This document shows positions 23,029 through 31,220 of a stretch of DNA of 64,000 bases, piece by piece. Every line of letters begins with the position of its first letter. Position 1 is the stretch's first letter. A program made the translations under genes and the position numbers. The notes beneath the pieces are model-generated. The model was not told the origin of the DNA. It was given only the letters and a program-made list of their open reading frames with translations, and searched no databases. The stretch is from Salinirubellus salinus (GTDB lineage: Archaea > Halobacteriota > Halobacteria > Halobacteriales > Haloarculaceae), in contig NZ_CP104003.1 in NCBI RefSeq assembly GCF_025231485.1, forward strand, positions 682,001-746,000, written 5' to 3'.

Positions 23029-23553
23029 TCAGAGCAGTCGGTAGCGGCCCCCGGACTCGCTGACCTCGCCAGCCCGCGAGAGCTTCTGCAGCGCGCGGTC
23101 GACGTACTCGGCGGGGACTCCCGCGTCGGTGGCGTACTCGCGGACCTCCGCCGCCGTGGGTCGGTCCTGTTCCCGGAGGGCGTCGAGCACCACCTCGCGA
23201 CGGGAGCGCGAGCGATTCTGTCCACGCTCCGCACGTTCGCCCGCGGCGGCCACCTCCGAGGTGTCGACGCCGCTCGCCTCGAGGTACTCGTCCTCGTCGA
23301 CACCCGCGCGCTCCGCCTCGCGGCCGAGTGTCTCGAAGTCATCGAGGTCCTCCAGCGAGTCGGCGTGGCCGCTCCGGGTCGCGAAGAGTCGGGAGCGAGC
23401 CTCGCGGGCCTCGGTGGCGTCGGGCGTCTCGTGGAACTTCTTCAACTTCCCGAAGCGGTGGCGCTTCTCACAGCGCGGACAGGAGGTCGAGTCGGGCCGT
23501 CCCTCCACCACCCAGAGGGCGTCACAGTTGCTGCAGCCGACGACCGCGTACAT
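23029..23553 (-). CDS. Zinc-ribbon plus winged-helix protein (DUF5817-like)
   Basis: 174 residues. N-terminal zinc ribbon: MYAVVGCSNCDALWVVEG and SCPRCEKRHRFGKLKKF, with two Cys-x2-Cys pairs. An acidic, charged middle follows (residues 50-115). The C-terminal winged-helix-like part is REVVLDALREQDRPTAAEVR, then VPAEYVDRALQKLSRAGEV. This resembles the haloarchaeal DUF5817 proteins, possible DNA- or RNA-binding regulators. A GTG two codons earlier (23559) is an alternative start; MYAVVGC is the common family beginning. Confidence 0.85.
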   Translation of the reverse strand: MYAVVGCSNCDALWVVEGRPDSTSCPRCEKRHRFGKLKKFHETPDATEAREARSRLFATRSGHADSLEDLDDFETLGREAERAGVDEDEYLEASGVDTSEVAAAGERAERGQNRSRSRREVVLDALREQDRPTAAEVREYATDAGVPAEYVDRALQKLSRAGEVSESGGRYRLL

Positions 23554-23626
23554 GGCCACGGCTACCGCTCACTGGCAGTTGAACCTGTGGATGACACGGC
23601 GGCCGAGAGGAGTGTCACGGCTGGAG

Positions 23627-24202
23627 TCAGCCCAGGAGGAGCTTCAGCCACCGGTTGTTCTTCACGAACTCCAGTTGCTCCAGATAGGCGTCGACGCCGA
23701 GGATGCGACCGGCTCCCATCGCACCGAGACCGAACAGCAGGAACGCGTAGACGAGGTGGTCGTCGACGACCCACCCGTGCGCGACGGGGAGACCCTGCAG
23801 GAGGCCACCCGTCAGACTGGCGAGCCAGAAGAACAGCATCATCACGGCACCCCAGAACGCGTTCCAGCGCACGGCGGCCCCGCTGATGAGGCCGAGCCCG
23901 GTGAGGGTCAGCCCCCACATGACGAGCATGTCGATGGTCGCGCTCCCGGCCATGCTGGCGAAGAACCCAGCCAGCGGGTTCCCCTCCGGGATGGCGTTGG
24001 CGAGATAGCCGGCGGCGGTCCAGTTGTCGCTGGCGTCCGCGTTCAGGTAGGTGACGAGCTTGGTCAGCCCGCCCTGCAACAGGACCCAGCCCATCGTCAC
24101 CCGCATGAACACCATCGCGTACCCGACCCAGTGCTCGGAGTACTCGAACGACACCTGTCGTCCGAACATCTCCGCTTCCATCCGTGTGGTACCTGTCGAC
24201 AT
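23627..24202 (-). CDS. DoxX-like membrane protein, tandem copy A
   Basis: 191 residues with four hydrophobic helices: GYAMVFMRVTMGWVLLQGG, TIDMLVMWGLTLTGLGLIS, WGAVMMLFFWLASLTGGLL and DDHLVYAFLLFGLGAMGAG. The first helix with MGWVLLQGGLTKL, plus the RILGVDAYLE end, fits the DoxX/DoxD family, whose relatives include subunits of an archaeal thiosulfate:quinone oxidoreductase. Function here is unproven. It is very similar along its length to the gene at 24353-24931, upstream on the same strand. A 15-bp palindrome (24209-24223) lies just before its ATG. Confidence 0.85.
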   Translation of the reverse strand: MSTGTTRMEAEMFGRQVSFEYSEHWVGYAMVFMRVTMGWVLLQGGLTKLVTYLNADASDNWTAAGYLANAIPEGNPLAGFFASMAGSATIDMLVMWGLTLTGLGLISGAAVRWNAFWGAVMMLFFWLASLTGGLLQGLPVAHGWVVDDHLVYAFLLFGLGAMGAGRILGVDAYLEQLEFVKNNRWLKLLLG

Positions 24203-24208
24203 GGTAAG

Positions 24209-24223
24209 AGGCAATCGTTGCCT
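24209..24223. promoter_or_regulatory. Palindrome upstream of DoxX-like copy A
   Basis: AGGCAA-TCG-TTGCCT, a perfect 6-bp inverted repeat between a weak TATA-like ACTTCTAAGT (24230-24240 region) and the ATG at 24202. Position fits an operator or 5' leader hairpin; copy B lacks it. Confidence 0.4.
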
Positions 24224-24352
24224 GCATGACTTAGAAGTACCCCCGAGTCGGACTGTACGCCGATCCGGACTCACCGACGGCGTCGCTACGATGGTCGAGC
24301 CGTCGAAGAAGCCGCCGAGAGAACCGGGAGAGGAAGACGCTCGGCCGACTGC

Positions 24353-24931
24353 TCAGCCGAGGAGGTACCGGAGCGCCGGAATCCGCTCGACGAAGTCCAT
24401 CTTCTCGAGGTAGGCGTCGACGCCGAGGATGCGGCCGGCACCCATCGCACCGAGGCCGAACAGCAGGATGGCGTAGATGAGGTGGTCGTCGACGACCCAG
24501 CCGTGGGCCACCGGCAGGCCCTGCAGGAGGCCGCCCGTCAGGCTCGCGAGCCAGAAGAACAGCATCATGACTGCTCCCCAGAACGCGTTCCAGCGCACGG
24601 CGGCCCCGATGATGAGACCGAAGCCGGTGAGGGTCAGGCCCCACATGACGAGCATGTCGATGATCGGGCTTCCGGCGAACGCCCCCCAGAGGCCCATCAG
24701 GGGGTTCCCCTCGGGGATAGCGTGCATGAGGAAGCCGGAGGCGGTCCAGTTGTCGCTGGCGTCCGCGTTCAGGTAGGTGACGAGCTTGGTCAGGCCACCC
24801 TGGAGGAGGACCCAACCCATCGTCACCCGCATGAACACCATCGCGTAACCGATCCAGTGCTCGGAGTACTCGAACGATACATCACGGCCCAGCATCTCGG
24901 TCTGCAGCAGTTGACGGTTTTTCGTTGCCAT
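24353..24931 (-). CDS. DoxX-like membrane protein, tandem copy B
   Basis: 192 residues, same four-helix plan as copy A and collinear with it. Long blocks are identical between the two, for example MRVTMGWVLLQGGLTKLVTY and WGAVMMLFFWLASLTGG. The differences concentrate in the N-terminal 15 residues, the loop after NWTA and the last 20 residues. It has its own TATA-like CGTATATCGG at about 24957-24966, 27-35 nt before the ATG. The two genes therefore arose by tandem duplication. Specific function unknown. Confidence 0.86.
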   Translation of the reverse strand: MATKNRQLLQTEMLGRDVSFEYSEHWIGYAMVFMRVTMGWVLLQGGLTKLVTYLNADASDNWTASGFLMHAIPEGNPLMGLWGAFAGSPIIDMLVMWGLTLTGFGLIIGAAVRWNAFWGAVMMLFFWLASLTGGLLQGLPVAHGWVVDDHLIYAILLFGLGAMGAGRILGVDAYLEKMDFVERIPALRYLLG

Positions 24932-25072
24932 AACGAGTGAGAGATGGCAGAGAAGACCGATATACGGGGGGAGTGAGTCCCACGAGGTGGGAAAGTCTTC
25001 GGAGAGAGCCGATCTGAGGGTGGTCCGTGGTCACGGGGGTACGGTTTTGCCGACGGGCGCCGTGGTGTCGTC

Positions 25073-25414
25073 ATGGAACGCGTTCCGCTCGCGGAGAGCG
25101 ACACGGTCGAGGCCGTCCCGGACGTCCACCTCGCGCAGCTGGCCGCCGGCGAGAGGATGAGCGTCCAGCACTTCCGTATCGACCCCGGTGCCACCGTGCC
25201 GGAGCACAGCCACCACCACGAGCAGGCGGGGTTCGTCTACCGTGGCGAACTCACGTTCTCCCTCGCCGACGGTGAGGAGGTGGTGGTCGGTGCGGGTGAC
25301 GCCTACGACATCGCAGGCGAGGAGGTCCACGGCGCCGAGAACCGCGGCGAGGAGCCCGTCGAGGGGGTCGACATCTTCTCGCCGCCGCGACCGGACCCGG
25401 ACTGGGCCGAGTGA
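25073..25414 (+). CDS. Cupin-domain protein
   Basis: 113 residues. A single cupin barrel: FRIDPGATVPEHSHHHEQAGFVYRGE carries the metal-binding His cluster and Glu of motif 1 (H-x-H-H-H-E). Motif 2 is YDIAGEEVHGAENRGEEPV with the second-motif His. The short barrel without extra domains is typical of the small haloarchaeal cupins, often of unknown enzymatic role. The stop at 25414 is directly followed by the ATG of the first lipoprotein gene, so the four genes to 28120 probably form an operon. Confidence 0.9.
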   Translation: MERVPLAESDTVEAVPDVHLAQLAAGERMSVQHFRIDPGATVPEHSHHHEQAGFVYRGELTFSLADGEEVVVGAGDAYDIAGEEVHGAENRGEEPVEGVDIFSPPRPDPDWAE

Positions 25415-26308
25415 ATGTCGGACCGGCGTGTGCCCCTCGCGCTGGCGACGGTCGTCTGTCTGCTCGTGGCCGGGTGTAGCGGGTTCGCACCGGCCGCCTC
25501 GCCCGAGCCGACGTCGCCGACGGCGACGCCCGTGGAGGTACCACGGGCGCCCGACCTCGACGGCGGACGATTGCTGGCCGCCGGCGTGAGCGCGAACGGC
25601 GTCTTCGACCCCGAGGCGCTCGCGAGCGCCCACCGCGACCGGCTGGCCACGACGACCTACCACCTCGTCCGGAACCGTACGGTTCGCTACGCGAACGACT
25701 CCCGGGCCGCTCTCCGGCCGCGTGAGTCGCTCGACTTCGTCCACGAGGAGAGCGTGGTCGTCCCCGCGGCGGACGCCTACACGTTCACCAAACTGGAGAC
25801 CTCGCGCCGGGCGTGGACGGCCGCCGCATCCTACGCCCGTGTCGACGTCTGGTTCCACGAACCCGTGGTCCGCAACCGGTTCGTCGACGCCGGCGGCACC
25901 GCACGCTACTGGGGGTTCGACGACGAACGGTCCGGCGGGCCACTGGCCGACCCGTCGAGTCACCGTCTCGTCGCGGCCGACCTCGCCGCTGTCGAGACCC
26001 GCGTCACCGGCCAGGAGACGGTCGACGACGTGACCCGGTTCCGACTCCGGGGGTCGTCCCGCGCGGACGCTGCGAACCTCTCCACCCCGCCGCTGGCGCG
26101 GGACCCCCGGAACGTGACGTTCGTCGGGGTTGTCGACGAACGGGGGCTCGTCGTCTCGTACACGCTGGCCTACGACGCGACGTTCGCCGCCGACGGGTCG
26201 CGACTCCGGGTTCGACAGACCCACCGGTTGCGACAGGTCGGCGACGTCGACACCGCCCGACCGTCGTGGCTGCCCGCCGCCAACGAGAGCGTCGTCGGGA
26301 GTCGTTGA
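25415..26308 (+). CDS. Lipoprotein, tandem member 1
   Basis: 297 residues. Sec-type lipoprotein signal: LALATVVCLLVAGCSGF, with the lipobox LVAGC giving a lipidated Cys. A Pro/Thr/Ser spacer (PEPTSPTATP) is followed by an extracytoplasmic domain: RDRLATTTYHLVRNRTVRYAND, YARVDVWFHEPVVRNRF, RLRGSSRADAANLS and a last region LVVSYTLAYDATFAADG. This plan recalls the haloarchaeal lipoprotein family DUF7537, function unknown. ATG starts right at the cupin stop. Confidence 0.82.
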   Translation: MSDRRVPLALATVVCLLVAGCSGFAPAASPEPTSPTATPVEVPRAPDLDGGRLLAAGVSANGVFDPEALASAHRDRLATTTYHLVRNRTVRYANDSRAALRPRESLDFVHEESVVVPAADAYTFTKLETSRRAWTAAASYARVDVWFHEPVVRNRFVDAGGTARYWGFDDERSGGPLADPSSHRLVAADLAAVETRVTGQETVDDVTRFRLRGSSRADAANLSTPPLARDPRNVTFVGVVDERGLVVSYTLAYDATFAADGSRLRVRQTHRLRQVGDVDTARPSWLPAANESVVGSR

Positions 26309-26309
26309 G

Positions 26310-27164
26310 ATGGCCGTTCGACCCCTCCTCTTCGTGGTCTGCCTGCTCCTGGCGGGGTGTGGGTCGGTCACGGACGGTCCCGGGGGCGCCGACGGCGGCG
26401 GGGCCGAAGCGACGCCGACGGTCACGCCGGCCCCGCTCCCCTCCGAGACCCCGTCCGAGGCCACCCCGACGCCGCCAGCGGGGTCGCCCGTGGCCGTCGC
26501 GTCACTGCGCGACCTGCCCACAACGCACGCCGCCGCGCTCTCGAACCGCTCGTTCACCGCCGTAGAGCGCCGCGTCGTCCTCGAGGGGGGCGGTGCGCTG
26601 TACGACGTCACGACGCGCCTCCGCGTGGACGGCGGGCGCTACCGCTACGAACGCACCCGCATCGCCGACCCCTCCTATCCGGGACCCCAGGGCATCGACA
26701 CGCTCTCGCTCTACCACGCCGGGAATCGGACCGCGTTCCGCGACGAGGACGACGGCGGCGTCCGCTACGGCGTCGTCGACGGGCCCTTCCGATTCGGGCC
26801 GGACGGAGACCAGACTGGACAGGCGTTCCTGGCCGACCTCCTCCCCGCGTTCGGGACGTGGACGGCCGCGCCGGTCGGCGACGCGACGCTGCTGCGCGGG
26901 TCTACCCTCGTCGACCCCGAGGCGCTCGAGGTGGACCGCCGGCTCGGGGCCGCAGACGTCGCCTCGGTTCGGATACGTGTCTCCCCGACCGGTCGGGTCT
27001 CGTCGCTCGACCTGACGTACGAGGCAACGCTGAACGGGCGGCGCGTCACCGTCCGCGTCGAGCGACGGTACACGGCCGTCGGGTCCACGACCGTCCCCGA
27101 ACCGCCGTGGCTCGGGCGTGCACTGGGGACCGAGACGCCGAGCGCGTCGATGGTGCGACCGTGA
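26310..27164 (+). CDS. Lipoprotein, tandem member 2
   Basis: 284 residues. Signal peptide VRPLLFVVCLLLAGCGSV with lipobox LLAGC, then a Thr/Pro-rich spacer (ATPTVTPAPLPSETPSEATP). The domain shares the tandem-family plan: LRVDGGRYRYERTRIADPSYPG, LSLYHAGNRTAFRDED, then VRIRVSPTGRVSSLDLTYEA. Starts 1 nt after the stop of member 1 and ends with a 4-nt overlap with member 3, so translation is probably coupled. Confidence 0.82.
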   Translation: MAVRPLLFVVCLLLAGCGSVTDGPGGADGGGAEATPTVTPAPLPSETPSEATPTPPAGSPVAVASLRDLPTTHAAALSNRSFTAVERRVVLEGGGALYDVTTRLRVDGGRYRYERTRIADPSYPGPQGIDTLSLYHAGNRTAFRDEDDGGVRYGVVDGPFRFGPDGDQTGQAFLADLLPAFGTWTAAPVGDATLLRGSTLVDPEALEVDRRLGAADVASVRIRVSPTGRVSSLDLTYEATLNGRRVTVRVERRYTAVGSTTVPEPPWLGRALGTETPSASMVRP

Positions 27165-28120
27165 ACCGAGCGTCGCGCGGCCCCGGAGTGGGAGCTCTCG
27201 CCCTCGTGGTCCTCGTGCTCCTGGCTGGCTGTGGCGGTGGCGTCGACGCAGGGGGTCCGGAGGGGGCAGACGGGACCCGGTCGACCTCCACGGCCACGCT
27301 GACGCCCGTCCCCGTCCCCACGGAGACGCCGGACCGGACGGCGACGGCGACTGCCACGCCGATGCCGACCCGGTCCCCGTCGACCCCCGGTGGTGCCCTC
27401 GTGGTCCCCGGCCTGACCGCCGGTGGGGTCGCCGACCCGTTCAGGTTCGCCGACGGCCACCGCGATGCCATCGGCGACGGCCCGTACCGCGTCCGGACCA
27501 ACGTCACGCTCGTCGACGCTGACGGGACGACACTCTACGTCCAGCGGACCCGTCTCCACGTGGGGGCCGACGGCGAGCGCTACGTCTACACCAGTCGGAC
27601 CGGCACGGACGAGTCGTACCCGGTCACGGCGTTCGCGTCACGGCTCGACCTCTGGTACGACGGTGCGGTGGCGACGTTCCGCATCGAGCGGCCCGACGGC
27701 GTGGAGTACGAACGTGTCCCCGCGACCGGGACCGGACCCGTGACGGACCTCACGGGTCACGACAGACTCGTCGGGCTCGTCTCGAACGCTGACCTCCGAC
27801 TCGTCGGCCGGGGGGTCGACGGGGACTACCGCGTCGCCGGCCAACAGTTCGCCACGCTGTCGGTACTGCGGGTCCCGCCGTTCCTCGCCGCGCCGCGGAA
27901 CGCCACCCTCTCGATGGTCGTCGCCGAGGACGGCCTCGTCAGGGGCCACCGACTCACCTACACGACGACCTACGAGGGCCAGCGGGTACGGGTGGTTCGC
28001 GAGCGAACGTTCGAGCGGGCGGGACCGGTGGCCGAACCGGCGTGGGTCCGGGAGGCGGTGAACGCGAGCCGGCAGTCGCCGACGGAGAGCGAGTCACGGC
28101 GGGTGGTGCGGGGACGGTAG
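27161..28120 (+). CDS. Lipoprotein, tandem member 3
   Basis: 319 residues from a GTG start that overlaps the previous stop (GTGA). Signal region VGALALVVLVLLAGCGGG has lipobox LLAGC, followed by a long Thr/Pro spacer (VPVPTETPDRTATATATP). The domain has RLHVGADGERYVYTSRTG, SRLDLWYDGAVATFRIERPD, LRLVGRGVDGDYRVAGQQFA and GHRLTYTTTYEGQRVRVVRE, the same order of motifs as members 1 and 2. A surface solute-binding or envelope-maintenance role is possible but not shown. Confidence 0.82.
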   Translation: MNRASRGPGVGALALVVLVLLAGCGGGVDAGGPEGADGTRSTSTATLTPVPVPTETPDRTATATATPMPTRSPSTPGGALVVPGLTAGGVADPFRFADGHRDAIGDGPYRVRTNVTLVDADGTTLYVQRTRLHVGADGERYVYTSRTGTDESYPVTAFASRLDLWYDGAVATFRIERPDGVEYERVPATGTGPVTDLTGHDRLVGLVSNADLRLVGRGVDGDYRVAGQQFATLSVLRVPPFLAAPRNATLSMVVAEDGLVRGHRLTYTTTYEGQRVRVVRERTFERAGPVAEPAWVREAVNASRQSPTESESRRVVRGR

Positions 28121-28278
28121 GGTGAGCGTCGCCCCGTGTCGCCCACGGGCGCCGCACCTCGCGGCGACCGGACCTCGTCGGCCGCTCCCGCTCGATCCGC
28201 CGTGGTACGCGCTCACTCCGTTCGCTCGGAACACGCATCCGTCACCCTCTTGCCCTCCCACCCCGCACTCGAACACAG

Positions 28279-29565
28279 ATGGCCCGGTACCACATCGAGA
28301 CGTACGGGTGTACCTCCAACCGGGGTGAGAGCCGGGAGATAGAGCGCCGCCTGCGCGACGCCGGCCACCACCGGACACCGCTCGAGGAGGCGGACGTCGC
28401 CATCCTCAACACCTGTACCGTCGTCGAGAAAACGGAGCGCAACATGCTCCGACGGGCCGAGGAACTCGAAGCGGAGGTCGCGGACCTCTACGTCACGGGC
28501 TGCATGGCGCTGGCGCAGGGCGACGAGTTCGCCGACGCCGGCGTCGACGCGCAGGTCATGGGCTGGGACGAGGTGCCCGAGGCCGTCACCAACGGCGAGT
28601 GCCCGACCACGACGCCCGACGCCGAACCCATCCTCGACGGCGTCGTCGGCATCCTCCCCATCGCTCGCGGCTGCATGAGCAACTGCTCGTACTGCATCAC
28701 GAAGTTCGCCACCGGACGCATCGACTCCCCGCCCGTCGAGGAGAACGTCCGCAAGGCCGAGGCGCTCGTCCACGCCGGCGCGAAGGAGATCCGCGTCACC
28801 GGGCAGGACACCGGTGTCTACGGCTGGGACACGGGCGACCGGAAGCTCCCCGAACTGCTCGACCGCATCTGCGACATCGACGGGGAGTTCCGCGTCCGCG
28901 TGGGGATGGCGAATCCCGGCGGCGTCCACGGCATCCGCGAGGAACTGGCCGACGTCTTCGCCCGGAACGAGAAGCTCTACGACTTCATCCACCTGCCCGT
29001 GCAGTCCGGGAGCGACGAGGTGCTCGAAACGATGCGTCGCCAGCACCGCGTCGACAAGTTCCGCGACATCGTCGAGACGTTCGACGAGCGACTGGACCAC
29101 TGGACGCTCTCGACGGACTTCATCGTCGGGTTCCCCACCGAGACGGACGCGGATCACCAGCAGTCGATGGACCTCCTCGCCGAGGTGCGCCCGGAGAAGG
29201 TGAACGTCACGCGCTTCTCGAAGCGTCCCGGCACCGACGCCGCCGACATGAAGGGTCTCGGCGGGACGCTGAAGAAGGAGCGCTCGAAGGCGATGAGCGA
29301 ACTCAAGCGCGAGGTCGTGAGCGAGGTCCACCGCGAGATGGTCGGTTCCCGGCGAGAGGTGCTGGTCGTGGAGCAGGGGCACGGGGACAGCGTGAAGTGC
29401 CGCGACTCGGCCTACCGTCAGGTGATCGTGCAGGACGCGAGCGAGCACGGCGTCGAACCGGGCGACTTCCTGACGGTGGAGGTCACGGGCGCCCAGCCGA
29501 TGTACTGCTTCGGCGAACCGGTCGACTCGCTCGCCGAGCGAGAGCCTGCTCCGGCGGACGACTGA
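28279..29565 (+). CDS. tRNA (t6A37) methylthiotransferase, MtaB/CDKAL1 type
   Basis: 428 residues. A radical-SAM enzyme with two Fe-S clusters that adds a methylthio group to t6A at position 37 of tRNA. The N-terminal UPF0004 domain binds one cluster through Cys11, Cys46 and Cys75 (YGCTSNRGESREIE, LNTCTVVEK, VTGCMAL). The radical SAM cluster is CMSNCSYC (132-139, C-x3-C-x2-C). Further motifs are VTGQDTGVYG, HLPVQSGSDEVLE and STDFIVGFPTETD. A C-terminal TRAM domain (REVLVVEQGHGDSVKCR onward) binds tRNA. Length and order are those of the archaeal/eukaryotic branch. Confidence 0.94.
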   Translation: MARYHIETYGCTSNRGESREIERRLRDAGHHRTPLEEADVAILNTCTVVEKTERNMLRRAEELEAEVADLYVTGCMALAQGDEFADAGVDAQVMGWDEVPEAVTNGECPTTTPDAEPILDGVVGILPIARGCMSNCSYCITKFATGRIDSPPVEENVRKAEALVHAGAKEIRVTGQDTGVYGWDTGDRKLPELLDRICDIDGEFRVRVGMANPGGVHGIREELADVFARNEKLYDFIHLPVQSGSDEVLETMRRQHRVDKFRDIVETFDERLDHWTLSTDFIVGFPTETDADHQQSMDLLAEVRPEKVNVTRFSKRPGTDAADMKGLGGTLKKERSKAMSELKREVVSEVHREMVGSRREVLVVEQGHGDSVKCRDSAYRQVIVQDASEHGVEPGDFLTVEVTGAQPMYCFGEPVDSLAEREPAPADD

Positions 29566-29637
29566 GCGTCCGGTGTCGTCGAGGCTGGCAGCCCGACCCA
29601 AATAGTGATAGCCCAGCCGAACGTACCGGGACGGGTC

Positions 29638-30177
29638 ATGCTCAAAGAGCCCATCGAGGCCGCGCTGAACGACCAGATCAACGCCGAACTCTCCTCGGAG
29701 TACGTGTACCTCTCCATGGCGGCCTACTTCGAGGACAGCGGCGTCCCCGGGTTCGCATCGTGGATGCGGGCGCAGGCAGCGGAGGAGCACGCCCACGCGA
29801 TGCGGCTCTACGACTACGTCCACGAGCGGGACGGGCGGGTGACGCTCGACGCTATCGACGCCCCGCAGCGTGAGTGGGCGAGCCCGAAGGCCGCCTTCCA
29901 GGACGCCTACGAGCACGAAGTGAAGATATCGGGGATGATCGACGACCTCGTCGCCCTCGCCCGTGAGGAGAACGACAACGCGACCGAGAACATGCTCCAG
30001 TGGTTCGTCGCAGAGCAGGTCGAGGAGGAGGCCACGGCACGCGACATCCTCGACAAACTCGAACTCGTGGGCCAGGACGGACCGGGCCTGCTGATGGTCA
30101 GTCAGGAACTCGGCCAGCGCGGCAGCGGCGGTGGGGCCGGCGACGACGGTGGGCCCGACGCCGAGTCGATGGAGTAG
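29638..30177 (+). CDS. ftn: Ferritin
   Basis: 179 residues. Iron storage and detoxification 24-mer subunit. Four-helix bundle with ferroxidase ligands: NAELSSEYVYLSMAAYFE (Glu of site A), WMRAQAAEEHAHAMRLYDY (E-x2-H), a long helix FQDAYEHEVKISGMIDDLV, and TENMLQWFVAEQVEEEATA. It has the extra Gly/Asp-rich C-terminal tail common in haloarchaea. TATA-like AAATAGTGAT is 29-38 nt before the ATG. The 5' frame extends upstream but MLKEPIEAALNDQ is the normal start. Confidence 0.94.
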   Translation: MLKEPIEAALNDQINAELSSEYVYLSMAAYFEDSGVPGFASWMRAQAAEEHAHAMRLYDYVHERDGRVTLDAIDAPQREWASPKAAFQDAYEHEVKISGMIDDLVALAREENDNATENMLQWFVAEQVEEEATARDILDKLELVGQDGPGLLMVSQELGQRGSGGGAGDDGGPDAESME

Positions 30178-30249
30178 GCGGCCGCAGCAGTCGAACCGTC
30201 CGCCATGCCCGGTGGACTCACTTTTGTCTTCGCCCCGTGAGGGGCCGGT

Positions 30250-31179
30250 ATGCCGACACCAGACCACCATCTCTCGCACGAGGATGCCCTCCACCACGAC
30301 TGGGACCCGACCCGCGACCCCGCACTCACCGTCTCGCCGGGCGAGGTGGTCCGCTTCGACTGTCTGGACGCCAGTGGGGGCCGCCTCTCGCCCGGCACCG
30401 GCGTCGAGGAACTCCGGAACGCGGAGTTCCTGGGTCACCCACTCACCGGTCCGGTCGCCGTCGAGGGTGCCGAACCGGGTGACGGGCTCGTGGTGGAACT
30501 CCTCTCGGTCGAGACGGGCGACTGGGGCGTGACCTACACCTATCCGGGCGACGACGGCGGGTCCGGTCTCCTGCCCGACACCGCGCCCGACGGCGTGGTC
30601 CACCACTGGGACCTCACGGGGGACACCGCCGAGTTCCGCGGCTGCGAGATACCGCTCGCGCCGTTCCCCGGGAACCTCGGGCTCGCGCCCGCTGACGGCC
30701 CCTCCTCCACCGTCCCGCCGCGGAACGTCGGCGGGAACCTCGACGTCCGCCACCTCGTCGCCGGGTCCCGGCTCCACCTCCCCGTGGCGGTCGCTGGCGG
30801 CCGGTTCTCCATCGGCGACGGCCACGGCGCACAGGGCGACGGCGAGGTCTGTATCACCGCCATCGAGTGCCCGACGACGGTGGACGTGCGGTTCGAGGTC
30901 GTGGACGACGCCCCCGAGGTGCCGTGGTTCGAGACGCCCGGCGGAGGGCAGGACTGGCGCGAGGGCCCCGCGCTCTGCACGACCGGCATCGGCCCGGACC
31001 TCCACGCGGGTGCGGAGCAGGCGCTCTCGGGGATGCTCGACAGGCTGGAGGAACGTGGGTTCGACCGGCCGGACGCCTACGTGCTCTGCTCGGTCGCCTG
31101 CGACCTGCAGGTGAGTCAGGTCGTGAACGCGCCGAACTGGACGGTGACGGCCCGACTGCCCGAGCGGGTGTTGCCGTAG
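30250..31179 (+). CDS. Acetamidase/formamidase family protein
   Basis: 309 residues. The FmdA/AmdA family hydrolyses formamide or acetamide to ammonia and the acid. Recognisable segments: EDALHHDWDPTRDPALTV at the start, DCLDASGG, EPGDGLVVELLSVETG, then GCEIPLAPFPGNLGLAP, PPRNVGGNLDVRHLVAGSRL and the acid-rich metal/substrate region GDGHGAQGDGEVCITAIE, and later ACDLQVSQVVNAPNWTV. Length is normal. A TATA-like ACTTTTGTC lies upstream of the ATG at 30250. Substrate specificity is not readable. Confidence 0.92.
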   Translation: MPTPDHHLSHEDALHHDWDPTRDPALTVSPGEVVRFDCLDASGGRLSPGTGVEELRNAEFLGHPLTGPVAVEGAEPGDGLVVELLSVETGDWGVTYTYPGDDGGSGLLPDTAPDGVVHHWDLTGDTAEFRGCEIPLAPFPGNLGLAPADGPSSTVPPRNVGGNLDVRHLVAGSRLHLPVAVAGGRFSIGDGHGAQGDGEVCITAIECPTTVDVRFEVVDDAPEVPWFETPGGGQDWREGPALCTTGIGPDLHAGAEQALSGMLDRLEERGFDRPDAYVLCSVACDLQVSQVVNAPNWTVTARLPERVLP

Positions 31180-31220
31180 CGGGAGAAGACACTTACCGGC
31201 ATGCGGACAGGTACTGGTCG

